Below, in pieces: positions 10,249-23,200 of a stretch of 64,000 nt of DNA (the stretch's first letter is position 1; every line of letters begins with the position of its first letter). The translations under genes and the position numbers were made by a program. The notes under the pieces are model-generated. The model did no database searches, was not told where the DNA came from, and saw only the letters and a program-made list of their open reading frames with translations. The stretch comes from Schistocerca nitens (lineage: Eukaryota > Arthropoda > Insecta > Orthoptera > Acrididae): contig NC_064616.1 of the NCBI RefSeq assembly GCF_023898315.1, forward strand, positions 294,860,934 to 294,924,933, read 5' to 3'.

Positions 10249-11240
10249 ATGACTAAAGAAGTTTGAAAATATGTATGGTACCAAGAAACCATGTGCTCCA
10301 TTTGAAAAAAAAAAAGTATCAGGTAAATCATGTGTCCCATTCCAGGAGCTCCATAAGCGTAACCCCTCAAACACACAACTAACAACTTAAAAACCTTGTA
10401 CAGTCTCTATTCCTGGTCCACTAATGTAAAAAGCACACATGGCACAACTGCTGCATCATTGCCAACAGCAGAAAGAAACATATTTCTGTGAATAGAACCG
10501 CAAAATCAAAAAAGAAATTAGTGTATCTCCTTTAAGACACAGCTGCATCAGATTTTGGAAATGAGCAAATCATATTTAAGGATTACATTGACTGCTTAAT
10601 AAACATCTTCTTTTAATTAATGTGACAATAATGAATAATCTAACAGACACAGTACAATTTTTTGTGAATTTAACATAAATTTGGTATATACAAAGTTAGT
10701 ATTTCTATAAATGTGGCAAGTATTCTAGAACTATGTGCACATTTATTTTCAATCTGAAAGTGCAGTTTGTCAAAATTATTTTTTACCTTAAACATGAAGT
10801 TTATAATAGAAAAAACAAATTATGAATAACTATACCCAAACAATGGCAACATAAATAACAGTAGGAACACTTGTGATAGGTATGGTTTTATTATGAAGAG
10901 ACTGAGTGTATCATTTTACCTTTGGGTGGAGTTTTACGACACCTTACACTATTTAAATTAAAACTAAATGTCGCACATTATGCAATACATAAGGGCTTTT
11001 ATGAGCCAATAAAATAAATGGACAACAAAAAATCATCATCTCATTTTAAATTTATTATAGTTTAGCATCAATGTAAATGGTAAATGCTGTCAAGAGACAG
11101 ACATTACTTCTATATTAGTCAGTGAGTGTATAACACTGTATGATGTACCCATATTTTCTTTCAATAAAACGTTTCTGGGAATGTGACTGTCATCATGCTG
11201 TCTTATAGACAATTTTTTTGTCAATTATTGCAAGTGGACT
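10249..11240. other. AT-rich, no recognisable gene
   Basis: No open frame with a known domain, no tRNA and no clear repeat family. Confidence 0.35.
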
Positions 11241-11244
11241 ATTT

Positions 11245-11295
11245 TTACACCCTGATGAAGGCTATTTGCAACAGGGGCTGAAACAATAATCAATG
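11245..11295 (+). other. Hammerhead/Penelope-LTR-like relic (weak)
   Basis: CCTGATGAAGGC at 11251-11262 is followed 17 nt later by GGGGCTGAAAC (11275-11284). Both hammerhead boxes (CUGAUGA and GAAA) are present in order, but the intervening stem pairs poorly (AGGC with GGCU has a mismatch). Possibly an old Penelope-like terminal sequence. Confidence 0.25.
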
Positions 11296-11299
11296 AAAC

Positions 11300-12757
11300 A
11301 ACATGACAACGCAGTCACATTTCTGGAAAAGCTACACTGAAGATAACAGTGGCCATGGAAGTCTACACTCACATGTATACGGTTTATTAGATCCTATTTG
11401 GATTTCATGAAACAGGAAATGTTCTAATCTCTTAAAGCATGGGTGCTATACCCATTCTGTGAATGGAGACAAGAAAATTTCTATGAATCGTGTTTAAAGA
11501 TGTGTGGGTTAGAATACGATAGTTGCTCTACCTGGAATCTTGGGTGTGATGACAGACTAATATCTTGTGTAGCCTGAGGCCTAGGTAACGTTGGAATGTG
11601 AGTTGGCGAAGCCAACGAATGTGAAGGCAAAATAAATGTGGTAAGATACTGATTTGCAGAATAGCCTAATGCCTGTGTTACAGACATTAAAACTGCAAGC
11701 TAACTGCTGAAAACCTATGTTAGTTAGTCGACAAATCTATGACGAGTATTTTCTTATTATATGCATATATCGTATATAAACTACGATAACTACAAGGGCC
11801 TCCACTAAGTAACTTTCACCAATGTGTCAATAATCTACAGTCCGTCTCAAATATGGTTAACATAATGGCAAACACCACATCTAACTCAATTATGACATCT
11901 GGGTACAAAATCTGAATGCAAATACATACTGTAAAAACCTTTGTGGGGGGAATAATTTTACAAAAAGAAAACATCTAAGTTGTTACGTGTTACTAATGGG
12001 TCACTAGCGAGAAACTGTTGCGAATGTGGAGCAGAGAACATATTTTCGAGTCGCAAATTCATTTGCAATTGGTATCGTGTCATAAAATGATCATGGCTAA
12101 ACTATAAACAGAAATCAGATATCCCGTAAACAACCTGAAAAGGCACTGTAAGAAATCACCAGGAATCAAAAAGCAAATGAAAGTTCATTACGATACACAA
12201 CCGGAATCAGTTTCCTGATAATCAAGCATCAAAGCAAGAACGAACGTTATGCCGGTTAATGTCGTGTACTCACTCAATAACCTACAAAATCTATGAATAC
12301 ATGACAACATAAGCCGAAAATAAACACAAGTCTGTTCCGTTATACTCACAACACATTCTGTTATCTCAACTGATGTCAACTGTCAACACACAAATCGCAT
12401 GACAGTTCTATTATAAATTTGTTTCCAGTGCATCGAACTACGAAAAATACCAACAGTTGTGAACGAAAGTCGCATTTTGAAATTTCTTTTATGCTTTTAA
12501 AGCACTGATTTCACTGGCCTTAGTTGTATAATTAGTACTTACAATTTGATTTCCTATTTTACAGGAAAAACTGTATTGAAGCTATCAAAAACCGGGTATA
12601 CTATCACTATTATTTATTATTCAAATATTGGTTACATTGGAAACAAAACATAAATGACCTGGTGTGGAACATTTGTTTTAGGTTAAGATGAACGAAAACA
12701 ATACAAATTGAGAGACAGTTGTTTTGCCGGCAAAAAATCGCCGAAATATATCAAGAG
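11300..12757. promoter_or_regulatory. 5' flank of the SZT2-like gene (putative promoter region)
   Basis: Stretch upstream of the first coding exon. No strong open frame or repeat is seen. A TATAAATTTG-like sequence lies near 12412, about 345 bp before the ATG, but I cannot tell whether it is used. Transcription start and 5' UTR cannot be fixed from sequence alone. Confidence 0.3.
12688..12711 (+). other. Short upstream ORF before the SZT2-like start
   Basis: ATG at 12688 opens a seven-codon frame ending in TGA at 12709-12711, 46 bp before the proposed start at 12758. If it lies in the 5' UTR it could affect initiation. It is too short to claim more. Confidence 0.3.
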
Positions 12758-12823
12758 ATGGAGACTAGTGTTATATGTGTGACTGAAATGGATACAGACA
12801 ACTGTCAGAGAGAGGAAATTAAG
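12758..12823 (+). CDS. SZT2: SZT2-like exon 1 (initiator ATG)
   Basis: Encodes METSVICVTEMDTDNCQREE-IK (22 residues). The ATG was chosen because the only nearby upstream ATG (12688) opens a seven-codon frame that terminates. The donor is AAG|GTGTGA at 12824. This exon is not conserved in my reading of the family; it is assigned because it splices in frame to exon 2 across a 95-bp intron. Confidence 0.65.
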
Positions 12824-15800
12824 GTGTGACATTATTCGCAGTTTGTTAATTTGCAACCACTTGTTAAGTTTAATATCAAATTATCACTAAAAATCAATGG
12901 TATTTAAAATTTTTGTAGGCTGGTGGGATACTGGAAGCAGGATGTGTTTACTTGATAATGAGGGAAGGCTGTCATGTATCCCTAAGTTCTAGAACAGAAT
13001 GGTTACTGGAACATCTAAACAAAACAGTTTCCATCGAAGAAACGCAGACCGAAGTAAGTAAAGTATTTTATGTTGCAGTAAACGGTAAACCGTTCACAAG
13101 CGCGTGAAGTTTTGCGTTAGGTAATGTGGTATAAGTCATATGCCTGCGTTATCAGATAACACAGTAGACGAATTAGATTTCACGACCGCGTAGAATTATG
13201 ATCCCTTTTCTTCGTTTTTTAACACACATACACAAAAAACAGCACACACGAATTTCCCTATGTGTTTTCTTAATTTATCACATTTCATATTTTAAAGAGT
13301 TCACTTCAACTGTATGAATTTGTTTGCCTAATCTCCAATTTATAAGTGACAGTAGACTAGTGGTCATTATGTATTGCTGCTGCAACTGGAGAATTGTTTG
13401 TTAGGAGCAGTATGTAATGTAGTTACCACTTACTATCCCAGCCAATAATAGCCTTTGATGGTTTCACTGAGAATACTATTGGTTCTTCACTGTCATTACA
13501 TCATCTTCCTGTACACCATTTTTCTCGTTGTTCCACTCTCACCATAAACTAGGACCTGTTCTGACAATTGCAGTGCAGATATATGAACACTATAAGGATA
13601 ACACATGGCAATTTGATTTTTTTAAATTTTAGGCTGTTACATATTCTGTGTTTTCACTGTGTATGTGATGTAATGAGTCAGTTGTATGTGAAGTCGGAAA
13701 TAATGACCTTACTTATGCCACCAGTTTGCCTTGACCCATGACATCATCAAAATGTAAATCAAACAGACTCATTGGTATCCAATATGCTTATAAAATCAAT
13801 TCCATAACAAGCATTTCAGCTATTTTTACGACATGACATGACATTTATTGGCCTAACTATTTCTGAACTAGACCCACCTGTTATTATAACTTCTCCGTTA
13901 GTATATGCCATGGATCATAATGTAATCTTAACCAAAATAGTGTATTCATATTCGTTAGCTTTGACAGCTCACAATCAAACTTTCGCATTCAAGCCTACCT
14001 AGACTTTGAGCTGCTCTATAGATCGGTCAATCTCCGTAGTATAAAAGAAAAGAAATACCGTTATTGTTCTGTTCTATCTCTGTTTGCACTTGTATGATGT
14101 CGCATGCCATATCGTCATGTTGTCAAGGGTCAGAGCCGCTGCCCAGTACTGATAGGTTGAACTGACCAGTCAGGTTAATGAATCAAGTAAAATCTGACAT
14201 TTGTACATTAAACCTACCACTTTCTTGAGCTCATAATCTTTCCACGAAACAGTTCATAGCCCAGAATGGACAACTGACAGCAGTACCCAATAGAAACACC
14301 CTTTTTTTCTCCCATTACACATCAAGCACTGTCACTTGCATTAGCTCCTTTAGTACTAAACATTTATTATAATTAATGTTTGAGCATTGTTAGTGTACTT
14401 TCTTTTATGTTTGATGTTAGCCAAGGTATACCATGCCTTGGTGGCTCCATAATGTTCTCATACACTCTGCTGTGGTCATTTCCAGCACAGTATCCAAACA
14501 ATCTTATGTTTCAGTTTAAAACTCTATATTTTAACTGTAGGTGCTGAAACCATTTCCTTTTACAATCACATTGTCTCTTCTAGTAGTGTTTGGCTCTGTA
14601 CGGAAATTTGGAAAGGAACAGAAGTGAGCTTCTCTTTCCACTGCCACAATGTGGCTGGTTAGATATCTAATTGTGTATGCTTCTGTGGCCATTGTCAGTT
14701 GACATAAAAGTTTTCTCAGTATCATACTATGTCATAATGTAAAAAACTTTACTGGAAAAAACCAAAATTTCGGCCACGGTTACAGCAGCCTTCTTCTGGA
14801 TCTGGTACAATACTCAGAAAACTTTAATATCAGCTGTTTAGGTATCCACCAGGAAGATATAAATCTTCTACTTTCCAAATGAAGTATAGACGTTTTAACC
14901 AGCCAGCAGTCAAATGAGTTAGAAAAGACCTTAGAGCTTTTCTCTGCATTACCCAGTATTGGGTGTCTCAAAACATTGTGCAGTACAATAGTGCCAGTGT
15001 GTCTCTCAGCGGCTGCAATAAATAATCATTGAAGCTCATGATAGCTAGATGTTTGCTTTACTGTAACTTCTGATGTTATTACCCAAACAGTATCAGAACA
15101 TTAATGGGTACCATGCTTGAATATGTCTGTGAGTGATACAAGCTTTTTTACTAGTTTATGCTGCACTGTTCATTAGAATGCACAGCTATAGCTGTGTATG
15201 TCCTTTTTGTCACATGCTCTCTTTTTTTTCATGTGACTTTGATCATACCATACTCCATGTATACAGTGTGAAGCGAAATTCGTGCACTTGGGCTTCACAG
15301 CGTGACTACTCACATGCCAGCGATAAAAACATATCTCCCACAAAATTTCATCTGCTGAGTGCATACGGCAGAAAAAGGATGTTAAAGAGTGGCAATCTGG
15401 CAACACTGTAACTACATGTCTGGTAACTACCTCTGTCAGCACATATTTATTCATGCTGTACAGTTGCAGCAGTGGATAGAGTTTTGGGTTGGGAAGCATT
15501 TTTTTAATTTGCTAATTTCATTCTGACATTTCATACTGTAATATACACCAATTCTTAGTTCAATATGTGGTTAGACAAATAAGAAATAGACAGTTGAAAC
15601 AAATGACCTGTCATAGGACAGAATAACAACAAAAACAATGTAAATTTAGAGATGCTAAAGATGATAGCACTATACAATAACACAACATCCTCTTGTCATT
15701 TATATTACATGTAATATGAGTGCTCAGATGTCACACATTAGCAACCAGTGACAATAATAATGTCCGTATTAATGACCACATGACCTTCACAACAGAATAC

Positions 15801-17177
15801 ATTATCCGCAGAACAACAGATGCTCAAAGTGACTTCCCTGCACGTCCAAACATTGTGCAACCTGCCAGATCATACAGCTCTGGACCCTTTGCAGCAAAGC
15901 TGTGTCCACAGTAACAAGAACAGCATGAACACGTGCTACCAATTCTTCCACACTCATCAGCACAGTAGAGTACACATGTTCCTTCAGGTGTCCCCACAGG
16001 AAGAAATCCAGAGGATTTAGGTCAGGTGAATGCGGTGGCCATACAACTGGACCTCCATGTCTGAGCCATTACCCTGGAAATTTTCTGTCCAAGTACTGTT
16101 GCGCAACAGTTCCAGAGTGTGGAGGTGCACCATCATGTTGGAACCATGTCCTCTGCAGAACATTTAGTGGAACATCTTCCAGTGCATCAGGCAGATATTT
16201 TGAGAGGAATGCATGATACCTTCGTGCAGTCAACCGGTTAGGCAACATGTAGGGGCCCAAACACCTGTTACCCAATATTCCGGCCCAGATGTTGATACCA
16301 AAGAAAGCTTGATATCCACGGTCGCGGGCGATGTGCGGGTTAACCTCACAGCAATGGTGGACATTGTGAATATCAAAGACACCCTCACAAGTGAATGCTG
16401 CTTCATACGACCATATTATGGTGTTCACGAAGTCATCTTTGGATTCCTGTTGTTGTTGGAGCCATTCACAGAATTGAATCCACTGATGGCGATCTTCAGG
16501 ATACAGGTGTTGCATGAAAGCATAATGATAGGGGTGCAGCCCATGCTCGTGTTGCATGTTAATGACCGTGCATTGCGAGACACGCAACTGCCTTCTATGC
16601 TACTTGTAATTTGCTGAGGTTCTTGGTGTATGACCTCCAGAATAGCTTCCTCAATAGCTGGAGTATGGCAAGTCCGTGGACAACCCCTGTCACGTGACGA
16701 TGGAAGGAGAGAACCTGACTGCCAAAGGCGCAGCTCCAGATGAATAAACACATTTTCATCTGGAATGCCTCAACGAGGATATCTAGCAGAATATTCATGA
16801 ATGGCAACACCAGCCAGGTTATCAGATGCACCAAGGACCAGAAGCATATCCACATATTCATTGTTTGTGTGTGTCATACGTCTGCCATACTGGTTTAGAG
16901 GTTTACTACAAGAAAATTTGATATGTGTACGCAATTACATTGGGGTCTGTCACGGGCACATTGCTCTGCTCGCAACTAGTCCCTGTCTGGTGGACAGCGC
17001 ATACAGTATAAACACTCCATCAGTCCTGTGTGCTGCTCCATGTAACGCCCATTACCCCTCTGATAGATTTTGTTCTGCGTGATTCATCCTGACCACGCTA
17101 ATTGTGAAATGTTCAGTTACAAATTACACTGTTTCTGTAACGGTAATAGACATTATGTTTCCACAATCCCATCAATA

Positions 17178-17240
<63 letters not shown>

Positions 17241-20200
17241 TAACAAGTACATCAATGCAATACAGCTACATCCAAACTTATATATACAACTACAGAAATC
17301 TGTAATTATTGATACATGTTCAATTACCCGAAAGTTCCTAAATGCAGTATGACATATACTGTACAGTTAAAAGGAAGTCACGCTTGATCAAGGTCTGCGT
17401 CACTTTCCATTTTTGACCAGACATAACGTCTGAGAAAAGAAAGAAATAGTAATAGTAATACTTTGAGATACTTAATAACCAGCATGCGATTACCAGACTC
17501 AGTGTTGATAGGCAAAATTAGTGGGACCATGGTGATAACACATACAAACAGTAACTGAGTTTGGACATTATTTTCAAAGCATGTTGCTAGTACTACTGGG
17601 AAAATAAGGCCCTAAAGAAGTGTAATGGACCTGAACGAGGCAAGAATAACATTTGGTACTAATCTATGGGACCATTGGAGGAGGCTACAAAGAAAACAGG
17701 TTTTGCATCTACTAGATGAAGTGGTGCGAAAAAATTCACACCCATAACGTGGAAAGGGCTTCTTTCAAAGCTGACCAATCTTCTATTTCTACGATTGTAG
17801 TAGGCAAGTGCAAATGTTTTCTATAGGACCCGCTGCAATCACCATTGTCCATTAAGATGCCAGATACCGTACCACCTCTACTACATTTACCGAATAAAAA
17901 TCATATGCCTCAACCCGGGGTCGAACCACTGACCTCCTGCATGCTAACTCAAAACTCTATCCACTGCACCAACTGTACAGCACGACTAATAAATGCTGAC
18001 AGAGGTAGTTGACATACATGTGGTTAGAGTGTTGCCAGATTGCCACTCTCTAACATCGTTTTTCTGCCGGATGTACTTGCCGGATGAAATTCTGTGAGAG
18101 ACATTTTTTTATCGCTGGTATGTGAGGAGTCAAGCTGCATTTTTTTGTGAAAATGAAACACTAATTTTGAATTGAAAAGTAAAAACATTTTATTCAAAGT
18201 ACTGATCATTGCTTTCTATACATTTTGACCACCTTTCTGGCAATTTGTGGACACCATGCCAATAGAAATGTTCGTCTTTTGAAGCAAACCAATCAGGCAC
18301 CCAATTTTCTACTTCTTTGTAGGAATGGAAGTGTTCCTCAGCCAATGCCTGTCCCATTGATGAAAACAAATGGTAGTCGGAAGGGGCCAAGTCTGGTGAA
18401 TACGGCGGGTGGGGTAGCAGCTCCCACCGAGCGAGGTGGCGCAGTGGTTAGCACACTGGACTCGCATTCGGGAGGATGACGGTTCAATCCCGTCTCCGGC
18501 CATCCTGATTTAGGTTTTCCGTGATTTCCCTAAATCGTTTCAGGCAAATGCCGGGATGGTTCCTTTGAAAGGGCACGGCCGATTTCCTTCCCAATCCTTC
18601 CCTAACCCGAGCTTGCGCTCCGTCTCTAATGACATCGTTGTCGACGGGACGTTAAACACTAACCACCACCACCACCACCACCGTAGCAGCTCCCAGTCAA
18701 GTGTTTTGATTGTATGCTGAACCAGTTTTGCTTTGTGTGCAGGTGCATTGTCATGTAAAAAAATTACTTTGCCATGTCTTCTGGCCCATTCTGGTCTTTT
18801 TTCGATCAATGCATAGTTCAAATTGATCATTTGTTGTCTGTAGCGATTAGTATTCACAGTTTCACCGGGTTTTAGAAGCTCATGATACACCACACCTTTC
18901 TGATACCACCAAACACAGAGCATTGTCTTCTTGCTGAATCGATCTGGTTTTGCAATTGATGTTGATGTTTGTCCTGGATTAACCCATGATTTTTCCCGTT
19001 TAGGATTCTTAAAATAAATCCATTTTTCATCGCCAGTAACAATTCGATGCAAAATTGATTTTCTTTCATGTATTTCAAGCAAAATTTGACAAATGGTTTT
19101 TTGGTTTTCCATCTGTCTTTCATTCAATTCATGTGGCACCCATTTTCCACACTTTTGGATCTTTCCCATAGCTTTCAAACGGTCAGGAGTTGTTTGTTGT
19201 GCAACATTTAGCATTACTGCCATTTGCTTCTGGCTCAAAGTATCATTTTCATCCAATATTGCTTGCAATTCAGCGTCTTCGAACTTTTTTGGTGGTCTTC
19301 CACGTTCTTCATTTCTTACATCAAAATCATTATTTCTGAACCATTGAAACCATCTTTTGCATGTTGCGTCTGATAGAGCCTGATCACCATATGCCACGAC
19401 AAGCATTCAATGCGACTCTGCAGCACCTTTTTTCAAATGAAAACAAAAAATTAATGCTTTCCGCAAATCATCACTTTCTGGTACAAAATTTGACATTGTT
19501 AACACGATGAAAACATGTGATGTTGTTTGTTCCATGACTTGATGTATACTAAATATCTTTGACAGATGTCATACCACCCAAACAAAAAAAAAAAAAAAAA
19601 AAAAATTAACGCTTTCATACTGGTACACCTGGTATAATAGAAGTGCCTTAACTCTTGTATGGATCGAGGTATTGAAGCAAGCATAGTTTTTTAAATAGAA
19701 TGATATACTTTCTTAACAGCATACAAAAGCGCTTGAAAATAAGAGTACAGTGATGTAATATTTGTTAATTTTGAGGTTCTTTGCAAAAGAATCTGAGAAG
19801 TATTTTTTAAAAATTGAAAAGCAAGTCAGCTGGATTCTTTTGTTGCATTGTAAACACATTCATGCCAGGGTACATCATCATATCAAGCCTCTCAGTTGCT
19901 TACTGATCTGCACAGCAGAACTAGCTGGAACTGTCATCTATCAGCAGGTCATTTCTGCTTCAACATTGCTTGCGTGCATACATGTACACCAGTGAGAGGA
20001 AGTTAGGCATGCAACTTTTATCAATCAAATAAATGCTGCCGAAACTGTATGGTGGTATATGGGTGTCTGTCCTGAAAGCCAGAAACTTGCACAGATTATT
20101 TGTTCAGAAGTACGAACAGGCAGCTTCAGAATCAACCAGGAGACAAAGACTGCAACTGACAGGGCACACTAAGAAGCCTATCAGTCCATATGGTGGTGCA

Positions 20201-23200
20201 AGACATACTGCCAAAGAATGTGGGATCAGCCAGGTGAGTGTCATTCACATCTTCTATCAACATAAATTCCAGTCTTGTCAACTATCACATCAAGCATTCA
20301 CGTGTGAAAGCAGCCATGTCATATACCAACTCAGTTACAATCAGTGCAAAGCTTTTTATGTCACGATGAAAACCAACTACCATTTCACCGGAATGAGTGG
20401 CCATCACCAAACTGTAGCCAAGAACGAAGTTGACAACACAGTGGCACAGTATTTAGCTGAGCACTACATGCTCGATTTCAATGGCTGCTTCACAACCTGG
20501 GCCATCTGGACCTTTCTCTTCGCCATGGGATTTTCTGAACTATGCAGATGGGAATTATCCTTGAAACATATCCTTTGGTCCTGCAACCCTTCTGGCCTCA
20601 GGCTCCAGTAACCCACTGTCCCCACCCACTCCACCCACCAATTTCCACTTTGTTTGTCCTGTCACCTCCTCCAAATCTATGTCTCCATGTCACCTTTATT
20701 GTGCACCACATCCCACTGCCTCCGGTACCTGCCTAGCTCGTGTCTTGGCCACCCTTCCCTCCTGCATTCCTAGCCAGAAAACCTGCTACCCACCCTCAAC
20801 CACTCTTCCTGTCTCCTTCCGCCCCCCCCTCCCCCACCCCTCTCTCTCTCTTAAAAGATACCTGAGGAAACATAATCTACTTACAAAGATAGCTTACAAA
20901 TACTCATTTAATTGATTACTGAATACAGCTAATTGGTCTACAGTCCTTACCATGTAACATTAATAGGGACAGAGAAAACATCCAAAGAAGAGCAGCACCT
21001 TTCAAAGTTAAAGTGAAAAAATCAGAGACAGATCAGCCAACTACAGCGGCAGTTGTGGATCATGGAGAGATTTTCTGTTAAAATTACCAGAATGAACTCT
21101 CTCAGAAGAATCAAACAACACATTACTTCCTTCCTTGTACAAATTAAGAAAGGTAGTGAAATTAAAGAAATTCATGTGGGGGTTAATTGACAATTGTTCT
21201 TCCCTTGTGAAGGAAGGTGAGAAAGTAATAGTTACGCATGAAATACACTCCACAAAACACCATAAAATGGCTTGCAGAGCACGGATGCAGATATTACTGA
21301 GAAAATCTTTAATGTGTCAAGTCTGAACGATCACTGGTATTCAGTGGCTAACTTAAAGAGGTTATCCATAAATTTCATACACTGTCAGAAGATGGTAATG
21401 CATACATAGCGAGGAATGCCACAGGTTAGTGAACATGCATGAGATATGAGCCATGTTGAAATTAGAATGTGGTATATTGCTTATCCCCAGAAGCATATCA
21501 GGTTCAGTGTAGTACTCAGTTACATCTGCGTCATCAATTTATAACCATCCTTACAATGTATTTTGATAGCAAGTGGTTAGAATAGAAGCACCTCAACTCG
21601 TGAAGGCGGCTCCTTATGATTTCTGTGCTGAACCTTTGGAAGAAATGCATCTCTTCAAGTAGTTACCACAGCCATACATTCACCATCTAGATATGGAAAA
21701 ACGTAAGTACAGGTGGCAATTCCCAGTTAATGCAGATGTTTGAGCCCAGAAATCTTATCAGTTGTAGGTAATGTTTCAGTGGTAAAGATTTTATTCGGTT
21801 TTAAAAAGGCATTTGTTAGTATTTGCAGGTGCAACATATTACAACAGATGCTTAAGTAAGATTTGAATTGTTCCCATTTTAATGTGATCCATAATAATTC
21901 AAAGATATTTCCACTACAGAGTTGAATTTTCACATCGGGTGAGTTTGTACACAGAACAGTTTTTTCATACAGAGTTATTCATATTATGCACTCTTACTGT
22001 GATTAGCATAAACTTGAAAAGGGGAAGGTAGTACTTGTCGTGTCTCTAGGACTCCTTAGGTACAGTCGACAAAACAAAACTGTACAGAAAATGACTAAGT
22101 CCCACATCAGGTATTCTTGGCAACTACAGCCATGTCACAATTTGTGGAAATGCTTTCATGTCGTTAATGCCCATGTTGCATTATAGCAACAACATATTAT
22201 CATACTGATGAGACATACTATACACAAAATTAGAAATGAATACCAATTAAATATTACACATGGAAGTGATAGCGATCGTGAAAAATGTAATGATTTGATC
22301 AACAACACTAGACGCAGTGCGAATGAGATGTTAGTGTCACCATGCAAGGCGCTTGTGCTCAAAATGTCTGGTCATCACTTGCTGAACCAGAATTCTGTCG
22401 TCCAGCCAATATTTTTTATGTCCCTGTTTTGGTAGGTGCCAACTGCCTTTCTGTGATAGCTTCTCTTGTATTGATGAGGAATACACTGGTCCATATTATT
22501 TGTAGTCTCTAAGAGAACTATTGTAGTATGAGCGAACAAAACCTTTTAAAGAAAAGTCATCTAAGTCATATTACAGGTATTTGTTTTATAGGAGTGAGAG
22601 AACATTATTATTTTGGGAGTAACTGAGTTTAGATCAATCAGATTTCTAGAAAATTTTTATCTTTTATGAAGTTTGAATTTGGCACAAATGAAACTGGTAA
22701 TGATGTACTTTTATCAAATTATGCACGCAAATGTAAGCGCCAAGTTCAACAGCAATATTTTTGCCCTTTTATTTGGGCACTCTAAAATTCATTATCATTC
22801 TCAATTTTGAAAACAATCAGGCCAAAATTAAGTTGTTAAAGAGAAAGTTTTGTCTGTATGCATAAAACTTCTCAGAAGCAGCAGACAGAACAGGAGAGCA
22901 GATGTAGCAGAACAAATCATTAAGATGAAATTGAGTAAGAAAGAATAGATGTTTAAGTATGAACTCATATATTTTAGTCTGAAAGTGAAATTACAGATAT
23001 GTTGGGAAAAATAAGTTCAGTTATTCAGCGTGATGGTTCTGAGTAAGATGTTTAAGTTCTGTTGGACAATATTTATTAAAACCCAGTTGGATGTGTATAA
23101 TGATCCAGAAGAGGTACACAGGTATGAAATTGCATGATCTTCCAATTGGCAGGACAAGAGTAGAATATTGTTTTCCAACAGAAAAGTAGGATTCATTCCT

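Larger units (their letters stand above)
18145..19632 (-). mobile_element. Mariner (DD34D) element interrupted by a SINE
   Basis: Transposase on the minus strand from ATG 19496 to the stop at 18190-18192, about 350 codons once the SINE (18427-18682 plus one target copy) is set aside. Visible: CKRWFQWFRNNDFDVRNEER (helix-turn-helix region), GRPPKKF, WVPHELNERQ (the mariner WVPHEL signature), IVTGDEKWIYFKNP (first Asp), FLHDNAPAHKA (second Asp) and YSPDLAPSDYHLF (third Asp). There are 34 residues between the second and third Asp, as in mariner. A TGA at 19407-19409 breaks the N-terminal region. The right end is probably near 19632; the left end is approximate. Confidence 0.85.
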
